Source: Roseitalea sp964606055
GTDB lineage: Bacteria > Pseudomonadota > Alphaproteobacteria > Rhizobiales > Rhizobiaceae
Direction of reading: 5' to 3'
DNA: 64,000 nt
Assembly: GCA_964606055.1 (NCBI GenBank)
Contig: CAZSFA010000001.1
Location: 14,634 to 78,633 of the forward strand
Under the pieces are notes generated by a model, which saw only the letters and a program-made list of their open reading frames with translations, ran no database searches and was not told where the DNA came from. Below are positions 9,125-17,878 of this stretch, one piece after another; positions within the stretch are counted from its first letter, which is position 1, and each line of letters opens with the position of its first letter. The position numbers were made by a program, and so were the translations under genes.

Positions 9125-10408
9125 CTAGAAGTAGGTCAGCACGCCGTCGATGACGTCATAGGTGTCATCGACGACCGGCAGGAACCGCCATTTGTCGAAT
9201 GCCGTGCAGGGATGGGAAATCCCGCTCGCCACCATGTCGCCCACCTGCCAGTCGGCACCATTGCCGAGCCGAACGAACGCGTGCTGGTCGTTGGTGGCGA
9301 ACACCTCCGCTTGCCCCACGTCGAGGAAACCGGTCCCGGGGCGATAGAGCTTGAACGGCACCGGCAGCCCGGCATCGTAGGGCACGTCCCGCTTGCCCAT
9401 CGTCAGGAAGGCCAGATCCGGCTCGGGCCGCGATTGCACATGGGACCACGCTTCGAGCGCTGGCTGCAACTCGCTTTTCCAACTGCGTGACGGGTCGGCG
9501 GCCGCGACCACCTGCGCTGCGCGATAGCCGCCCGAGTCGTTGGTCACATAGCAACCGCTGCGCAGTATGGTGCGCACCGGCATGCCAAGTTCGTGGTGTT
9601 TGAATGCATCGGCAACCAGGTCGAAGAACGATGATCCGCCACCGGTGAGAATGAACTCATCAAGGCCCGCCGTCAGCGATTGCGGCAGCGCGTTTGCGAC
9701 ATCGACCACAGATCGGGCATAGGCAGCGACTGCCCCGGGATCGTCAGCAGCGCCCGGCACGACACCCTCGAATGCCGCAACGCCGGCAAAGCGGAACCGG
9801 GCCGGATCGGCCTCGCCAAGAGCTTCGGCGACATCAAGCGCCTGTTCGATCGTGCGCAAGCCGGTGCGGCCGCCGGCAACCCCCACTTCGATGAACAGCT
9901 TGAGCGGGCGATCAAGGCGCAGGTCCGCCAGATGCCGGTCGAGGTGGGTCAGATGCGCAATCGAATCCACATACGTGTAGAAGTCAAACTCAGGCTCCGC
10001 GTTGATCATTGCGGCAATGGCCGCGATGCCGCTGGCCCCGACGAGTTGGTTGGCCAGGATGATGCGCCGCACGCCATAGTACCGCATCATCTGCACCTGT
10101 CCGACCGTTGCAGCGGTGATGCCCCAGGCGCCGTTCGCAAGCTGTTCGGCAAAGATTTGCGGCGCCATTGTCGTCTTGCCATGCGGCGCCAACGACAGTT
10201 CGTTCTGCTTCAGGTAGTCGCCGAACACCGCGATGTTATGATCGAGCGCGCTGCGTTTGATCACCATCAGTGGCAAGGGCATGTCTTCGCGCAGCACATT
10301 CCATCCCTTGTGCGCGATGTCGCGCAGCGCGAACGGCGTCGCCGTCGCGGGAACGCCCTTGGTTCGCGCGTCCAGAACAGTGTCGAGGACGGAATCGAGC
10401 GCGAGCAC
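9125..10408 (-). CDS. D-threonine aldolase / D-serine dehydratase-like PLP enzyme (DSD1 family)
   Basis: About 427 residues. The N-terminal alanine-racemase-type barrel carries APHGKTTMAPQ with the PLP lysine at about residue 78. The C-terminal domain ends with SGISHPCTAFDKW, whose His399 and Cys401 match the metal site of D-serine dehydratases and D-threonine aldolases. I chose the GTG at 10408, preceded by GGGGA at 8-base spacing; an in-frame TTG at 10414 overlapping the upstream stop is the alternative. It probably cleaves or dehydrates a beta-hydroxy D-amino acid or an analogue. It is the last gene of a six-gene operon, right after an HpcH-type aldolase. Confidence 0.85.
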   Translation of the reverse strand: MLALDSVLDTVLDARTKGVPATATPFALRDIAHKGWNVLREDMPLPLMVIKRSALDHNIAVFGDYLKQNELSLAPHGKTTMAPQIFAEQLANGAWGITAATVGQVQMMRYYGVRRIILANQLVGASGIAAIAAMINAEPEFDFYTYVDSIAHLTHLDRHLADLRLDRPLKLFIEVGVAGGRTGLRTIEQALDVAEALGEADPARFRFAGVAAFEGVVPGAADDPGAVAAYARSVVDVANALPQSLTAGLDEFILTGGGSSFFDLVADAFKHHELGMPVRTILRSGCYVTNDSGGYRAAQVVAAADPSRSWKSELQPALEAWSHVQSRPEPDLAFLTMGKRDVPYDAGLPVPFKLYRPGTGFLDVGQAEVFATNDQHAFVRLGNGADWQVGDMVASGISHPCTAFDKWRFLPVVDDTYDVIDGVLTYF

Positions 10409-10410
10409 CG

Positions 10411-11220
10411 TCAAAGGTCCCCGAAGGCGGCCAGCGTGCGCTCGGCATATTGGTTGAGGCCGACGACATCGGCGCCCACGCTGAGGAAGTTGTAGCCCAT
10501 GTCGGCGAGTTCGCCGATCCGGTCGGGGGCGCAGACGGTGGCCGCGATCTTGCCGTGGCGGCGCGCGATCGCGGCGAGTTCGCGCCGTGCCGATTCGATC
10601 GCAGGATCGTTGATCTGACCCGGAATGCCCATCGCCACCGACAGGTCCCCGGGGCCGAAGAACAGTGCATCGACGCCATCGATTTCGGCGATCGCCTCCA
10701 TCTGGTCGAGCGCCTCGGGATCCTCGATCTGATGGCAGACGAAGCGCTCGCGGTTGGCCTGGTGAAGATAGTCCGACAGGCCCAGTTTCGTGTACAGCGC
10801 ATCGGCATTGCCGCCGTCCACAGCACGGCGACCGAGTGGGGCGAACTTGGTCATGTCTCGGACCGCTATCGCATCGTCGGGCCCCATGACGTGCGGGACC
10901 ATCAGTCCGGCCGCATCGATTTCCAGCCCGCGCACGTAGTCGCTGTAGCTTCCGCGCGCGACGCGCAGGATCGTGTCCGTGTCGTGCAGTTTGGCGGCCC
11001 TGATCTGGTTCTCGGCCTGCTCCCAGGTCGTGGCGACATGCTCCATGCACAGCCACAACGCATCCGCCCCGGCCTGAGCGAAGATCTCTGTGACACGCGG
11101 ATCGTGTGTGTTCAGCTTGAGGCAGCGCGCAACGTGTCCATCACGGATGCGGCGCAAGACGCGACTGGGGCGCATGGCTGAGGGCACGTCCGAGGATGCG
11201 GCGTAGGGTTGTTCGGTCAC
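10411..11220 (-). CDS. HpcH/HpaI-type aldolase
   Basis: A 269-residue TIM barrel of the HpcH/HpaI family, with WLCMEHV early, GLMVPHV mid-barrel and FFGPGDLSVAMGIPG near residue 170. Members are metal-dependent class II aldolases cleaving 4-hydroxy-2-oxo acids to pyruvate and an aldehyde. The start is the GTG at 11220 because AAAGG precedes it at 7 bases; longer in-frame extensions would run into the upstream SDR gene. It follows that SDR by 25 bases and is followed almost without a gap by the PLP enzyme. It probably cleaves the oxidised sugar acid made by the upstream dehydrogenases (inference). Confidence 0.86.
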   Translation of the reverse strand: MTEQPYAASSDVPSAMRPSRVLRRIRDGHVARCLKLNTHDPRVTEIFAQAGADALWLCMEHVATTWEQAENQIRAAKLHDTDTILRVARGSYSDYVRGLEIDAAGLMVPHVMGPDDAIAVRDMTKFAPLGRRAVDGGNADALYTKLGLSDYLHQANRERFVCHQIEDPEALDQMEAIAEIDGVDALFFGPGDLSVAMGIPGQINDPAIESARRELAAIARRHGKIAATVCAPDRIGELADMGYNFLSVGADVVGLNQYAERTLAAFGDL

Positions 11221-11245
11221 GGCAAGACCTTTCTGGCAGTCCGGA

Positions 11246-12031
11246 TCATTTGGCGGTGTAACCACCGTCGACGGGAATGTTGGCGCCGGTGATGTATGCG
11301 GACGCATCGGACGCAAGGAACACGATCGCACCCTTGAGGTCGGTATCGTTGGCCATGCGCCCCAGTTGGGTGCGGGCGCTGTAGGCTTTCACGAACGGCT
11401 CAGGCTGATGGTTGAAGAAGCCGCCAGGGGAGATGCAGTTCACACGCACATTGTCGACGCCGACGATGCTGGCCGTCCAGCGCGTGAAGTTCAGCATGCC
11501 GCCCTTCTCGAAGAAGTAGACAGGCGACGGGTTGTCGTGCATCCGTGTGCCCGCGTAATTGGCCTGCTCGACGCCCACCATGCCCATCATCGAGCCGATG
11601 TTGATGATCGAGCCGGACCGGCGCGCGCGCATGTCGCGCGAGAACAGTTCGGTGATGTAGAACAGGGCGGAGCCATTGATGCGCAGGCTTTGATCATATG
11701 CTGCCATGTCACCGCCCCACACCGCCGCGGGGTTGCGCGTGACGGCATTGTTGACCAGCACATCGCAACGGCCCGCCTGCTCCATGATGGTGCCATGCAG
11801 CCGATCGATCGAGGACTGATCGTCGAGATCGAGCGGCAGCGCTGTGACATCACGGCCGTTGCCACGCTCATCGTCGGCGACCACTTCGAGTTTGTCGATG
11901 CCGCGCGCCGCGGTGAAGGTCCTGGCGCCGGCCTCGGCCAGCGCCGAAACGATCTGGCGCCCGTACTGACCTGCGCCGCCGGTCACCAGAGCGACCTTAC
12001 CCTTCAACGACATCAACTCCATGACGTCCAT
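11246..12031 (-). CDS. SDR family oxidoreductase
   Basis: A 261-residue short-chain dehydrogenase: TGGAGQYG cofactor motif at about 17-24, NNA at 94-96, catalytic Ser147, Tyr172 and Lys176 (YFFEK), and the closing SDASAYITG...VDGG block. The ATG at 12031 shares one base with the stop of the upstream Gfo/Idh gene (TGATG), so translation is coupled. The active-site sequence VYFFEKGG is less common than the usual YxASK, suggesting an unusual substrate pocket. The operon holds two SDRs and two Gfo/Idh proteins, probably successive oxidations or epimerisations of one sugar skeleton. Confidence 0.87.
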   Translation of the reverse strand: MDVMELMSLKGKVALVTGGAGQYGRQIVSALAEAGARTFTAARGIDKLEVVADDERGNGRDVTALPLDLDDQSSIDRLHGTIMEQAGRCDVLVNNAVTRNPAAVWGGDMAAYDQSLRINGSALFYITELFSRDMRARRSGSIINIGSMMGMVGVEQANYAGTRMHDNPSPVYFFEKGGMLNFTRWTASIVGVDNVRVNCISPGGFFNHQPEPFVKAYSARTQLGRMANDTDLKGAIVFLASDASAYITGANIPVDGGYTAK

Positions 12032-13014
12032 CAGTGCGTCTCCCAATCAGCCAGATCGATGAGTGTCCCGCCTTGCTCCCGGCTTTCGATTCCGGCGATC
12101 AGCAACTGCATCAGTTCGCGGGTTTCGGCGAAGGGAACGCGCGGGCGACCGTCGCGCAGGTAGTCGACAAAGGCGACCAGTTGGTCGCGGAACGCGCGGT
12201 ACGTGTCGCCCATGCGCAACTGAACGCCACCCTTGGTGCCGGCCAGCGTGATCAGCCCGGCGCCGCCGGTCATGTCACCCGTCACCGTCAGAACGACGTC
12301 GATGCCGTCCCGATGCGTCAGATGGACGACATTGCGCGACGCATCGCCGATGTTGCGCACCGTCGCAAAACCCGGCCCGACGATCGGGTAGATCGCCTCA
12401 AGGGCATGAATGCCGTAGGTTTCCCATTTCTTGGCCATCGTCATGCCGACATGGCGCAGCGGCCCGAACTCGAACGTCGCGCCATGATAGGGCACCAACT
12501 CCTTGGCGTAGCGCATGGCGGATGACGAAGCGATGGGACGCCCCTCGGCTATCCAGCGCGCGAAGGTTTCAAGATCGGCACGGTTGTCGCACAGCGGCTT
12601 GTCGACAAAGACGGGAATGCCGGCCTCGATGAACGGTCTTGCCCGCTCGACGTGCTCGAAACCCTTGTCGGTGGCGACGAGAACCGCGTCGACCTCACCG
12701 ATGACATCTTCGGCACGCGAGGCAATGGTGTCGATCTGCGCCACTGCGGCGACCAGTTCGGCATCGGCAGGATCGTCGGTCCACACATGGGTGACCTCGG
12801 CGCCTGCAATCCCAAGCGTTTCGGGCGGCTGCTTGGCGATGTAGTCCTGGATCACGGCGTAGGGGCACCGCGCCAGCGCATCGGCATCGTAGCGGCCATT
12901 GATGATGATCGACCAGGAATAGGGATGGCCATTGCCCTCGACCATGCCCAGCATCGCCAATTTGAGCGGCCGGTCGCCAAACGGAAATGCGCCCATCGAA
13001 GACTGCCCTACCAT
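12031..13014 (-). CDS. Gfo/Idh/MocA family oxidoreductase (divergent type)
   Basis: A 327-residue protein. VFVDKPLCDN carries the family Lys-Pro motif (Lys139, Pro140), and an oxidoreductase C-terminal domain follows. The N-terminal nucleotide loop reads LAMLGMVEGNGHPYSWS rather than the usual GxGxxG, so cofactor handling may differ from the paralogue at 13778-14794. Members use NAD(P) to oxidise or reduce sugars, inositols and anhydrosugars. The ATG at 13014 lies 7 bases inside the upstream SDR; an in-frame ATG at 12996 is an alternative. It sits between two SDR genes in the six-gene operon. Its substrate is unknown. Confidence 0.84.
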   Translation of the reverse strand: MVGQSSMGAFPFGDRPLKLAMLGMVEGNGHPYSWSIIINGRYDADALARCPYAVIQDYIAKQPPETLGIAGAEVTHVWTDDPADAELVAAVAQIDTIASRAEDVIGEVDAVLVATDKGFEHVERARPFIEAGIPVFVDKPLCDNRADLETFARWIAEGRPIASSSAMRYAKELVPYHGATFEFGPLRHVGMTMAKKWETYGIHALEAIYPIVGPGFATVRNIGDASRNVVHLTHRDGIDVVLTVTGDMTGGAGLITLAGTKGGVQLRMGDTYRAFRDQLVAFVDYLRDGRPRVPFAETRELMQLLIAGIESREQGGTLIDLADWETH

Positions 13015-13781
13015 GATGTCCAGCCGCCATCGACCGCCAGCACCTGGCCGGTCACGTAGCTCGCCGCATCCGACAGCAGAAATGCGACCGGGCCGGCCGT
13101 TTCGTCCTGTCGGCCGATCCGACCCAGCATGGTCGACCGCTCCAGTCTGGTGATGAAACCGGGATGGTTGTCGACCACCGACTGATGCGGGAAAGGCCCG
13201 GGCGCGATTGCGTTGACGCGAATGCCAAGCGGGCCGAAATGGCCGGCCATGTAGCGCACCATCTGGTTCAGACCGGCCTTGCCGGCCCCGTACTCGATCG
13301 GATTGGGCGGCATGTCGCCCTGATAGTTGGCCGGAACCGGTGCCACCGCGCCATACATCGAAGAGTAGAGCACCATCGCCGCGCCCTGCCCCATGTGCCG
13401 GGACGCAGCCCGCGCCATCACGAACGCACCGGTAAGATTGATGCGGTTGGAGAGGTCAAAATCGTCGACGCTCAGCGCATTGAACGTCTTGCCGGACCCG
13501 TATGCGGTGGCCAAGACGAGCCCGTCCATCCCACCCAATGCATCGGCCGCCCGATCGACGGCGCCCAGTATCGACGCCTCGTCCGCCATGTCGAGCGCGA
13601 TCGTCGCAACGGCCGGGCCGGGCACGGCTGCAAGTTCTTCCCGCAGCACCCCCATCCGCTCCGCATCGCGGTCGGCAATGCAAAGGGCTGCGCCGCTCCG
13701 GTGCAGAAGGTGGCAGACCGGCGCGCCCAGATAGCCGGCACCGCCGGCGACCAGAATGCGGCGCCCTTCGAGCATGGTCAT
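13008..13781 (-). CDS. SDR family oxidoreductase
   Basis: A 257-residue short-chain dehydrogenase with AGGAGYLG cofactor loop at about 12-19, Ser140/141, Tyr164 and Lys168 (YGAGK), and a closing SDAASYVTG...VDGGW segment. The first 60 residues resemble GDP-sugar-type SDRs (VAGGAGYLGAPVCHLL). It starts at the ATG of an ATGA overlap with the stop of the upstream Gfo/Idh gene, and its own end overlaps the next gene by 7 bases. It probably acts as a sugar or sugar-acid dehydrogenase in the same pathway as its neighbours. Confidence 0.87.
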   Translation of the reverse strand: MTMLEGRRILVAGGAGYLGAPVCHLLHRSGAALCIADRDAERMGVLREELAAVPGPAVATIALDMADEASILGAVDRAADALGGMDGLVLATAYGSGKTFNALSVDDFDLSNRINLTGAFVMARAASRHMGQGAAMVLYSSMYGAVAPVPANYQGDMPPNPIEYGAGKAGLNQMVRYMAGHFGPLGIRVNAIAPGPFPHQSVVDNHPGFITRLERSTMLGRIGRQDETAGPVAFLLSDAASYVTGQVLAVDGGWTSW

Positions 13782-14794
13782 CGTTCGCTCCCGTCGATCT
13801 CGATGATCCGACGCTCCAGCCACGAGCGCTTGGCGGCGAGCGCGAGCGCAAGGTTCAGCCGCGCCTCCTCGAGTGTTGCCAGATCGTCCGGCTTGCCTTC
13901 CAGCGCGTCGAGCATCGCGTTGGCCTGCAAGGCAAAACGCGCCTGATGGGCCTCCATAGGGGCCAATCCCTCCATGAAGTCGCGCTGTTCGGCCCATGCG
14001 CCGCTGTCATCATCGGCGAACTTCAGCGTCGAGTGATCGAGCATCAGATTGCCGCACGTGCCGATCATCTCGAATGTCGACACATGCCGCTTCTGAAACT
14101 GGTTGATCGTCAGATTGGCCATGGCTCCGCCTTCAAAGCGGATGTTGACCAGGCATGTGTCCTCGGTGCGGCTGCCTTCGAGCGCCATCCGGTCATGCAT
14201 GGCGCCGACGGTTGTGGGTCGGCCGAGCATCCAGATCAACGCGTCGAAGCTGTGGCTGGCGGCATCAAGGATGGCGCCGCCGCCCATCTCCGGGCTCGAA
14301 TAGTAGGTTTCGCGATAGTCCGGCCGGTACTTGGGAAACTCTTGTGAAGCGTTGACGTAGGCGAGCTTGGGGACGCCGATCTTGCCGTCGAGGACGTGGG
14401 CACGCATCGCCTTCAGTTCGGGGGCATTGCGACGGGTGTAGCCGACGCGCGCGATGATGCCCTTGTCATCGACCTGCCTGAGAACAGCGTCCACGCCATC
14501 CATGGTGACGGCGAGCGGCTTTTCGACCAGGAACGCAAGGCCGGCCCGGGCGCACGTCATCATGATATCCACATGCCGGTGGGCCGGAGCACAGATCACG
14601 GCAAGATCCTGCGCGGCCAGATCGACGTGTTCGAGATCGGCTTGGCTGCTTTGGGGCGCGTACAGGCTTTCGGCGGATGACCGCCGGGTTGTGTCCGGCT
14701 CCACATAGCTCAGCACCGCACGACCGGTCTCGGCAAATCCCTTGATGTGGCGGCGACCGATCCCGCCGGTTCCCACGATCACAACGCGATGCAT
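13778..14794 (-). CDS. Gfo/Idh/MocA family oxidoreductase
   Basis: A 338-residue protein with the classical NAD(P) loop VGTGGIGRRH at residues 7-16 and the EKPLA motif at 91-95. The family covers glucose-fructose oxidoreductases, inositol dehydrogenases and sialic-acid-related oxidoreductases. It is the first gene of a minus-strand operon of six, transcribed away from the Dpp-type ABC operon. The second Gfo/Idh gene of the operon has a divergent nucleotide loop, so the two are unlikely to be redundant. The substrate is probably imported by the divergent transporter (inference from position). Confidence 0.88.
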   Translation of the reverse strand: MHRVVIVGTGGIGRRHIKGFAETGRAVLSYVEPDTTRRSSAESLYAPQSSQADLEHVDLAAQDLAVICAPAHRHVDIMMTCARAGLAFLVEKPLAVTMDGVDAVLRQVDDKGIIARVGYTRRNAPELKAMRAHVLDGKIGVPKLAYVNASQEFPKYRPDYRETYYSSPEMGGGAILDAASHSFDALIWMLGRPTTVGAMHDRMALEGSRTEDTCLVNIRFEGGAMANLTINQFQKRHVSTFEMIGTCGNLMLDHSTLKFADDDSGAWAEQRDFMEGLAPMEAHQARFALQANAMLDALEGKPDDLATLEEARLNLALALAAKRSWLERRIIEIDGSER

Positions 14795-15180
14795 GAAGCT
14801 CCCCTGGCACCAAGCACCAGAACGCGCTTGACACCCTCAAATACTATGTTGTTATGTTAAGCTTATATCTTGGCGCGTCAACGGCTTTGGCGAAAAAGGC
14901 AAGATAGATCAGGCTGTTGCGCGACAAGCGGCAGGCGGGGAGTCACGGCGCAGGGTTGATGTTGCATTGAGACCTGATGCGCCTCCATCGGCTGCCGCAC
15001 TGCGGCACGCAGTGACGATGACCGGCCGGGCATTGCTCGCCCATCCGGCCCGCTGGCCGCGCGCAAGGGCTCAAGAACGGGAAGCGGCATCAAGCCGCCG
15101 GTCGGTGAGAACGCCTGGGTAGACGCATGTCGGCTGATGGGTGTCACCTTGCCAAGGATGCAAAAAGCAAAGGGAACGCC
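14795..15180. promoter_or_regulatory. 386-bp divergent intergenic region between dehydrogenase operon and ABC operon
   Basis: No convincing gene is seen here. An AT-rich patch at 14838-14870 contains two overlapping TGTTA half-sites (14850-14854 and 14855-14859), but the right-hand arms are poor matches to the TAACA seen at the other two sites, so GntR binding is only possible. Two GC-rich inverted repeats (around 14994-15008 and 15023-15050) could form hairpins in the leader of the + strand operon. The AAAGGGAACGCC just before 15181 is the ribosome binding site of the solute-binding protein. Confidence 0.45.
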
Positions 15181-16803
15181 ATGAAGAACCAACTTCTCGC
15201 AATGACCGCCGGGCTCCTGATGTCGACCGCCATCGCAGGAACGGCCGTCGCCGAGGCGATCAACGACAGCCAGCTCTCCGACCCGCGCGTTCGCCAGGCC
15301 ATTGCCTATGCGCTCGACATGGAGACGATCGTCGACACGATCTTCGAGGGCAACGCGATCCTGGCCGATGGCCTGCAACCGCACGGCCCGAACAAGCCAG
15401 AAGGCCTGAGCTACTACAAGTACGATCCGGACAAGGCGCGCGCGCTGCTTTCGGAGGCGGGCTGGAACGACAACCGCGAACTGGACGTCGTCTACTACTA
15501 CTCCGACCAGATCACGGCCGACTTCATGGCCGCCATGCAGGCCTATCTGGCCGATGTCGGCATCCGGATGAACTATCGCCTCCTGGAAGGCGATGTCGGC
15601 GCCCAGCTCACCGTGATGCCCGATGATCCGGAAGCTGGCCCTTCCGGGCTTTCATGGGACATCGCCTATGGCGCGCGTGCGGCACTGGCGCCGCACGAAT
15701 ACTTCAACCGCTTCGCATTTGGCCAGATGCCGATGATACCCAACATCGACCAGATGAACGATTTGGTGGCAAAATCCAACGGCAGCGCCGATGTCGCGGT
15801 TCAGCGTGAGGCGTTTCACGAGATGGAGCGCCTTGTGAACGAGAACGTTCACATCATGCCGCTCTACTACCAGCAGTTGTTCATCTTCCAGAGTGACCGG
15901 ATTGACCGCAACGGCAACCCCTACGGCAACGAGCAGTACAACTACAATTGGGGCATCACCGAATGGACGGTCGAACCCAATGAGGACGGCGAAAGGGTCG
16001 CCTACACCAACACCGGCCCGCAACAGTTCTTCGAACTGCCGTGGCGCAACCTGGGCATCTGGATCACCTCGAAGGCCGTCTTCGACACGGTGCTTCTGGC
16101 CGATGGCGCGCTGACGCCGATCGGCGGTGAACTGGCCGAGAGCTACGAGATGAGCGAGGACGGCCTGACCCTGACCATCACCATGCGCGACGATGCGCTT
16201 TGGCACGATGGCGATCCGGTCACTGCGGACGATGTCGCATGGAGCATCCAGGCCGCGGCGATGAACCCGACCACACAGCCAACGGTCAGCGCTTCGTTCC
16301 GCGCGATCGAAGGCGCGGAAGCCTATGTCGCCGGCGACGCCGACGAGATTTCCGGCATCTCGGTCGACGGCAATGCGGTCACGCTCAGCTTTGAGACGGT
16401 GGCGCCGAACATCCTGCTGTCATTGACCCAGTTCCACCCGCTGCCCAGCAAGTACTTCGAGGGCGTGGACCCGATCCAGCTCCAGCAGTCGGACTTCTGG
16501 CAGAACCCGGTTGGCTCGGGGCCATTCAAGATCGATGAGGTGCGCATGAACGACTTCATGACGCTGGTGCCGTTCGAAGACTATCATGGTGGCGTTGCCA
16601 AGATCGAACGGATCATCGCCACGCCGTCGGGCGATGGCGACGGCAACCTGATCCGCAACGCTGCGGCCGGGCGTGCCGATTTCGGCTACACCAAGAACAC
16701 TGCCGATGTGCCGGCACTCGAGGAGATCGAGGGCATGACGGTGATCCCGATCGACTTCCCCTACACGCGCATGTTCTGGATCAACCAGTTCGTCCGCAAG
16801 TAG
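15181..16803 (+). CDS. Family 5 extracellular solute-binding protein, circularly permuted
   Basis: A 540-residue protein with a signal peptide (MKNQLLAMTAGLLMST, cleavage near 24-26) and good ribosome binding site. The domain order is rotated. Residues 27-270 are what is normally the C-terminal part (SDPRVRQAIAYALDMETI at 33, then WTVEPNEDG ending near 270). Residues 271-540 are what is normally the N-terminal part (VFDTVLL, LAESYEMSEDGLTLTITMRD, WHDGDPVTADDVAWS, NPVGSGPFKI), ending NQFVRK. The second family 5 protein at 31987-33537 has the normal order. Joining the end (NQFVRK) to residue 27 (INDSQLSDPRVRQ) restores a normal chain. It should bind a peptide, sugar or sialate-like ligand for the following permeases. 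The frame is intact, so the gene looks functional. Confidence 0.85.
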   Translation: MKNQLLAMTAGLLMSTAIAGTAVAEAINDSQLSDPRVRQAIAYALDMETIVDTIFEGNAILADGLQPHGPNKPEGLSYYKYDPDKARALLSEAGWNDNRELDVVYYYSDQITADFMAAMQAYLADVGIRMNYRLLEGDVGAQLTVMPDDPEAGPSGLSWDIAYGARAALAPHEYFNRFAFGQMPMIPNIDQMNDLVAKSNGSADVAVQREAFHEMERLVNENVHIMPLYYQQLFIFQSDRIDRNGNPYGNEQYNYNWGITEWTVEPNEDGERVAYTNTGPQQFFELPWRNLGIWITSKAVFDTVLLADGALTPIGGELAESYEMSEDGLTLTITMRDDALWHDGDPVTADDVAWSIQAAAMNPTTQPTVSASFRAIEGAEAYVAGDADEISGISVDGNAVTLSFETVAPNILLSLTQFHPLPSKYFEGVDPIQLQQSDFWQNPVGSGPFKIDEVRMNDFMTLVPFEDYHGGVAKIERIIATPSGDGDGNLIRNAAAGRADFGYTKNTADVPALEEIEGMTVIPIDFPYTRMFWINQFVRK

Positions 16804-16830
16804 GACCGGATTGGCGCCGACACTCCCAAG

Positions 16831-16858
16831 CCCGTCGCGAACGCGGTTTCGCGGCGGG
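16831..16858 (+). promoter_or_regulatory. Intercistronic stem-loop after the solute-binding protein gene
   Basis: Bases 16831-16841 pair with 16848-16858 in an 11-bp stem containing one G-U pair, around a 6-base loop. No T-run follows, so it is more likely an mRNA-stabilising or attenuating hairpin between the binding-protein gene and the permease gene than a full terminator. Confidence 0.55.
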
Positions 16859-16911
16859 TCGGCGCCTACCTTCAACCCGGCTCGTACGACTGCCTTGATC
16901 CGGAAAGCGCA

Positions 16912-17874
16912 ATGCTGACCTACACCATTCGGCGCCTCCTGACCCTCATTCCGATGGCGCTCGTGATCAGCTTTCTGGTCTATGGCGGGCTCGAACTGAC
17001 GCCGGGAGACGCAGTTTCGCACATGATCCCGCCGGAAATGGCGGGCACACTGCCACCCGAGCGGCTTGACGCACTGCGCGACTCGCTGGGTCTGAACGAC
17101 CCTTTCGTCGTCCGCTATGGCATTTGGCTCACCGGGCTGTTTCAGGGCAATTTCGGCTTCTCACTGACCGCCGGCGTTCCGATCCGTGAGATCGTACTCG
17201 ACCGGCTGCCCGCAACGCTCGAACTGTCGATCGCCGCGCTTTTGTTCTCGACGCTGTTCGGCCTCATCCTGGGCACGATCAGCGCGTTGACCCGAGGCAC
17301 GACGACCGATCACACGTTGACCGTCGTCGGCATGGTCGGCGTGTCGATCCCGGAATTCTTCTTCGGCCTTGTGGCCATATTGGTGTTCGCTCTCAATCTG
17401 GGATGGTTGCCGGTCGGCGGGCGTATGCTGCCCGGCTATGACAGCTTCTGGGACCGGCTGCCGCACCTGATCATGCCCGCGCTGGTTCTGTCGATCATGA
17501 TGACTGCGGGCGTCATGCGCTATGCGCGCTCGTCCATGCTGGACGCGCTCTCCAAGGAGTTCGTCAAGACGGCGCGCTCCAAGGGCATGCCCGAATGGCG
17601 TGTGAACCTCCTGCACGGCCTGCGCGTCGCGCTCACACCCGTGATCGTCCTGATCAGCTTCCGCCTGCCGATCCTGATCGGCGGTTCGGTGATCATCGAG
17701 GAGGTGTTCCAGTGGCCCGGCATCGGCTCGGAGTTCATCGCCGCGGTACGCTCGCAGGACTATCCGCTGGTGATGATGATCGCGCTCCTGTCGGTAATCG
17801 CCGTGCTGCTGGCCAGCCTGATCGTCGACCTGCTGACCGCGCTGATCGACCCGCGCGTCCGGCTGGGAGATTGA
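16912..17874 (+). CDS. ABC transporter permease, DppB/OppB type
   Basis: A 320-residue inner-membrane protein of the DppB class: an N-terminal membrane helix (YTIRRLLTLIPMALVIS), a periplasmic loop with a LNDPFVVRYGIWL segment, and five further helices. The cytoplasmic EAA loop is in the ARSKGMPEWRVNLLHGLRVALTP region. With the next three genes it forms a complete importer (two permeases, two ATPases) for the permuted binding protein. The ATG at 16912 is 108 bases after the binding-protein stop, a gap holding a stem-loop. The class moves peptides, but members also move sugars, nickel and sialic acid. Confidence 0.9.
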   Translation: MLTYTIRRLLTLIPMALVISFLVYGGLELTPGDAVSHMIPPEMAGTLPPERLDALRDSLGLNDPFVVRYGIWLTGLFQGNFGFSLTAGVPIREIVLDRLPATLELSIAALLFSTLFGLILGTISALTRGTTTDHTLTVVGMVGVSIPEFFFGLVAILVFALNLGWLPVGGRMLPGYDSFWDRLPHLIMPALVLSIMMTAGVMRYARSSMLDALSKEFVKTARSKGMPEWRVNLLHGLRVALTPVIVLISFRLPILIGGSVIIEEVFQWPGIGSEFIAAVRSQDYPLVMMIALLSVIAVLLASLIVDLLTALIDPRVRLGD

Positions 17875-17878
17875 TCGG

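Noticed and set aside
10409..11056. A long N-terminal extension of the D-threonine-aldolase-like protein
   Set aside because: The extension is antisense-free but runs inside the HpcH aldolase gene in another frame, and a GTG with a good ribosome binding site at 10408 gives the normal family length.
14994..15050. Two GC-rich inverted repeats as transcription terminators
   Set aside because: They lie between divergent operons with no gene ending there and have no T-run; at most they are leader hairpins.
15181..16803. A frameshift, fusion of two partial genes, or pseudogene as explanation for the odd binding protein
   Set aside because: One uninterrupted frame contains every expected segment exactly once, with signal peptide and ribosome binding site; only the order is rotated.
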